64,000 bases of DNA, taken from assembly GCA_903959905.1 (NCBI GenBank), contig CAJBYO010000047.1, positions 1-64,000 on the forward strand. The letters run 5' to 3'. This stretch comes from an uncultured Bacteroidales bacterium (GTDB taxonomy: Bacteria > Bacteroidota > Bacteroidia > Bacteroidales > FEN-979). Under the pieces are notes generated by a model, which did no database searches, was not told the origin of the DNA, and saw nothing but the letters and a program-made list of their open reading frames with translations. Made by a program: the position numbers and the translations under genes. Below, piece after piece: positions 63,165-64,000 of this stretch; the first letter of the stretch is position 1, and every line of letters begins with the position of its first letter.

Positions 63165-64000
63165 TGTTTGACACCATTACAATAGAAACGCTTCAGGCAT
63201 ACTGGTGGATCATCATCGCCCTGCTAGGAAGCCTGCTTGTATTCCTGATGTTTGTTCAAGGCGGGCAAACCCTGATCTATACCATCGGCAAGACCGAGCC
63301 TGAACGGAAAATCCTGGTCAATGCCCTGGGACGCAAATGGGAGTTTACCTTCACAACCCTGGTCACCTTCGGCGGTGCTTTTTTTGCGTCATTCCCGCTC
63401 TTCTATTCTACCAGTTTCGGAGGGGCATACTGGGTGTGGATGGCCATCCTGTTTCCGTTCATCATCCAGGCAGTGGCCTACGAATTCAGAAGCAAGCCGA
63501 ACAACTTCCTGGGACATAAAACATACGAATGGTTCCTGATCATCAACGGATTTCTCGGCACACTGCTCATTGGGGTTGCCGTTGCCACATTTTATACCGG
63601 CAATGCCTTCTCCGTCAACAAATCGGCCATCACCAACCTTGCTGACCCGGTCATTTCGCGCTGGCAACACCCCTGGCACGGGCTTGAAGCACTGCTTAAC
63701 TGGCGTAATATAGCCCTCGGACTGGCCGTATTTTTCCTGTCACGTGTACTGGGCATCCTGTACTTCATGAACACGATCGATGATGAACAAATCCTGTTGC
63801 GATCTAAAAAGCAACTTCCCCTGAATGCCATCCCGTTCCTGGTGTGCTTCCTGGCATTTGCATTTGCCATTTTCACCATGCCGGGATTCGCGGTCAGGCC
63901 ATATGACGGGACCATCATGGGAGAATCCTATAAGTATTTTCACAACCTCATCCAGATGCCGATTGTCATGCTGATGCTTGCGGCAGGTGTTGTGTTCGTT
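63164..64000 (+). CDS. cydB: Cytochrome bd oxidase subunit II, truncated by the window end
   Basis: The ATG overlaps the cydA stop by one base. The open frame runs 279 codons to the window edge without a stop. It reads MFDTITIETLQAYWWIIIALL, then VFLMFVQGGQTLIY, YEFRSKPNNFLGHKTYEW and RWQHPWHGLEALLNWRNIALG, a CydB pattern with alternating hydrophobic helices. It pairs with CydA to form the bd oxidase. Normal family length suggests about 80-110 residues lie beyond the window. Confidence 0.92.
   Translation, partial: MFDTITIETLQAYWWIIIALLGSLLVFLMFVQGGQTLIYTIGKTEPERKILVNALGRKWEFTFTTLVTFGGAFFASFPLFYSTSFGGAYWVWMAILFPFIIQAVAYEFRSKPNNFLGHKTYEWFLIINGFLGTLLIGVAVATFYTGNAFSVNKSAITNLADPVISRWQHPWHGLEALLNWRNIALGLAVFFLSRVLGILYFMNTIDDEQILLRSKKQLPLNAIPFLVCFLAFAFAIFTMPGFAVRPYDGTIMGESYKYFHNLIQMPIVMLMLAAGVVFV

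Overview
The window comes from a chromosome of a Bacteroidota bacterium, probably an environmental Bacteroidales-like lineage. The signs are type IX secretion C-terminal sorting tails, PKD and Ig-like repeat surface proteins, the fused ccoNO form of cbb3 oxidase, GYDIA-type GHMP kinases and promoter boxes of the TAnnTTTG type. The genes point to a respiring, low-oxygen-adapted cell that makes isoprenoids through mevalonate.

Layout. 1-5.5 kb: a minus-strand, translationally coupled mevalonate operon (fni, HMG-CoA reductase, GYDIA-type GHMP kinase, diphosphomevalonate decarboxylase, mevalonate kinase). 5.6-12.7 kb: a four-PAS HisKA_2 sensor kinase, a WalJ-type MBL hydrolase and a 1261-residue Cache-like membrane protein of unknown role. 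12.8-22.5 kb: surface proteins (PKD protein with sorting tail, a DUF1566/lectin-like protein, a nine-repeat Ig-like protein), a secreted alpha/beta hydrolase and tRNA-Gly(CCC). 22.5-32 kb: housekeeping genes (ABC-F ATPase, DgkA, S9 peptidase, polyprenyl glycosylphosphotransferase, Gfo/Idh oxidoreductase, Pcm). 32-38 kb: CcmF and DsbD, which serve cytochrome c maturation and thiol transfer, then a beta-propeller protein. 38-49 kb: M20 dipeptidase, 2-oxoglutarate dehydrogenase E1 and E2, L-aspartate oxidase, gamma-carbonic anhydrase, acyltransferase, GH13. 49-52 kb: M28 peptidase and a Tat-exported GH109-like protein. 52.5-64 kb: the cbb3 oxidase operon with its assembly factors (ccoI-S-NO-Q-P-G-H, SafE), facing a divergent cydAB (bd oxidase) whose cydB runs off the window. 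CcmF, DsbD, cytochromes c, cbb3 and bd together outline a high-affinity aerobic chain.

The most unusual region is 16.58-18.35 kb. A degenerate copy of the 3' half of tRNA-Gly, with its terminator, lies about 1.66 kb from the intact tRNA in direct orientation. Between them is essentially one gene, a DUF1566-type surface protein whose last ~45 codons switch abruptly to NNC codons between fixed Trp/Ser/Glu/Val-Arg residues. This is the pattern expected of a diversity-generating retroelement (DGR) variable region. No reverse transcriptase is visible in the window, so it would be a remote target, possibly on a non-autonomous tRNA-targeted cassette.

A second theme is repeats. There are three copies of a CGCAGATT-based long inverted repeat, two 7-bp GTGAC minisatellites, short REP-like palindromes, and at least three places where such repeat DNA is read in frame inside a protein: a DsbD linker, the E2 interdomain linker, and the signal peptide of the M28 peptidase.
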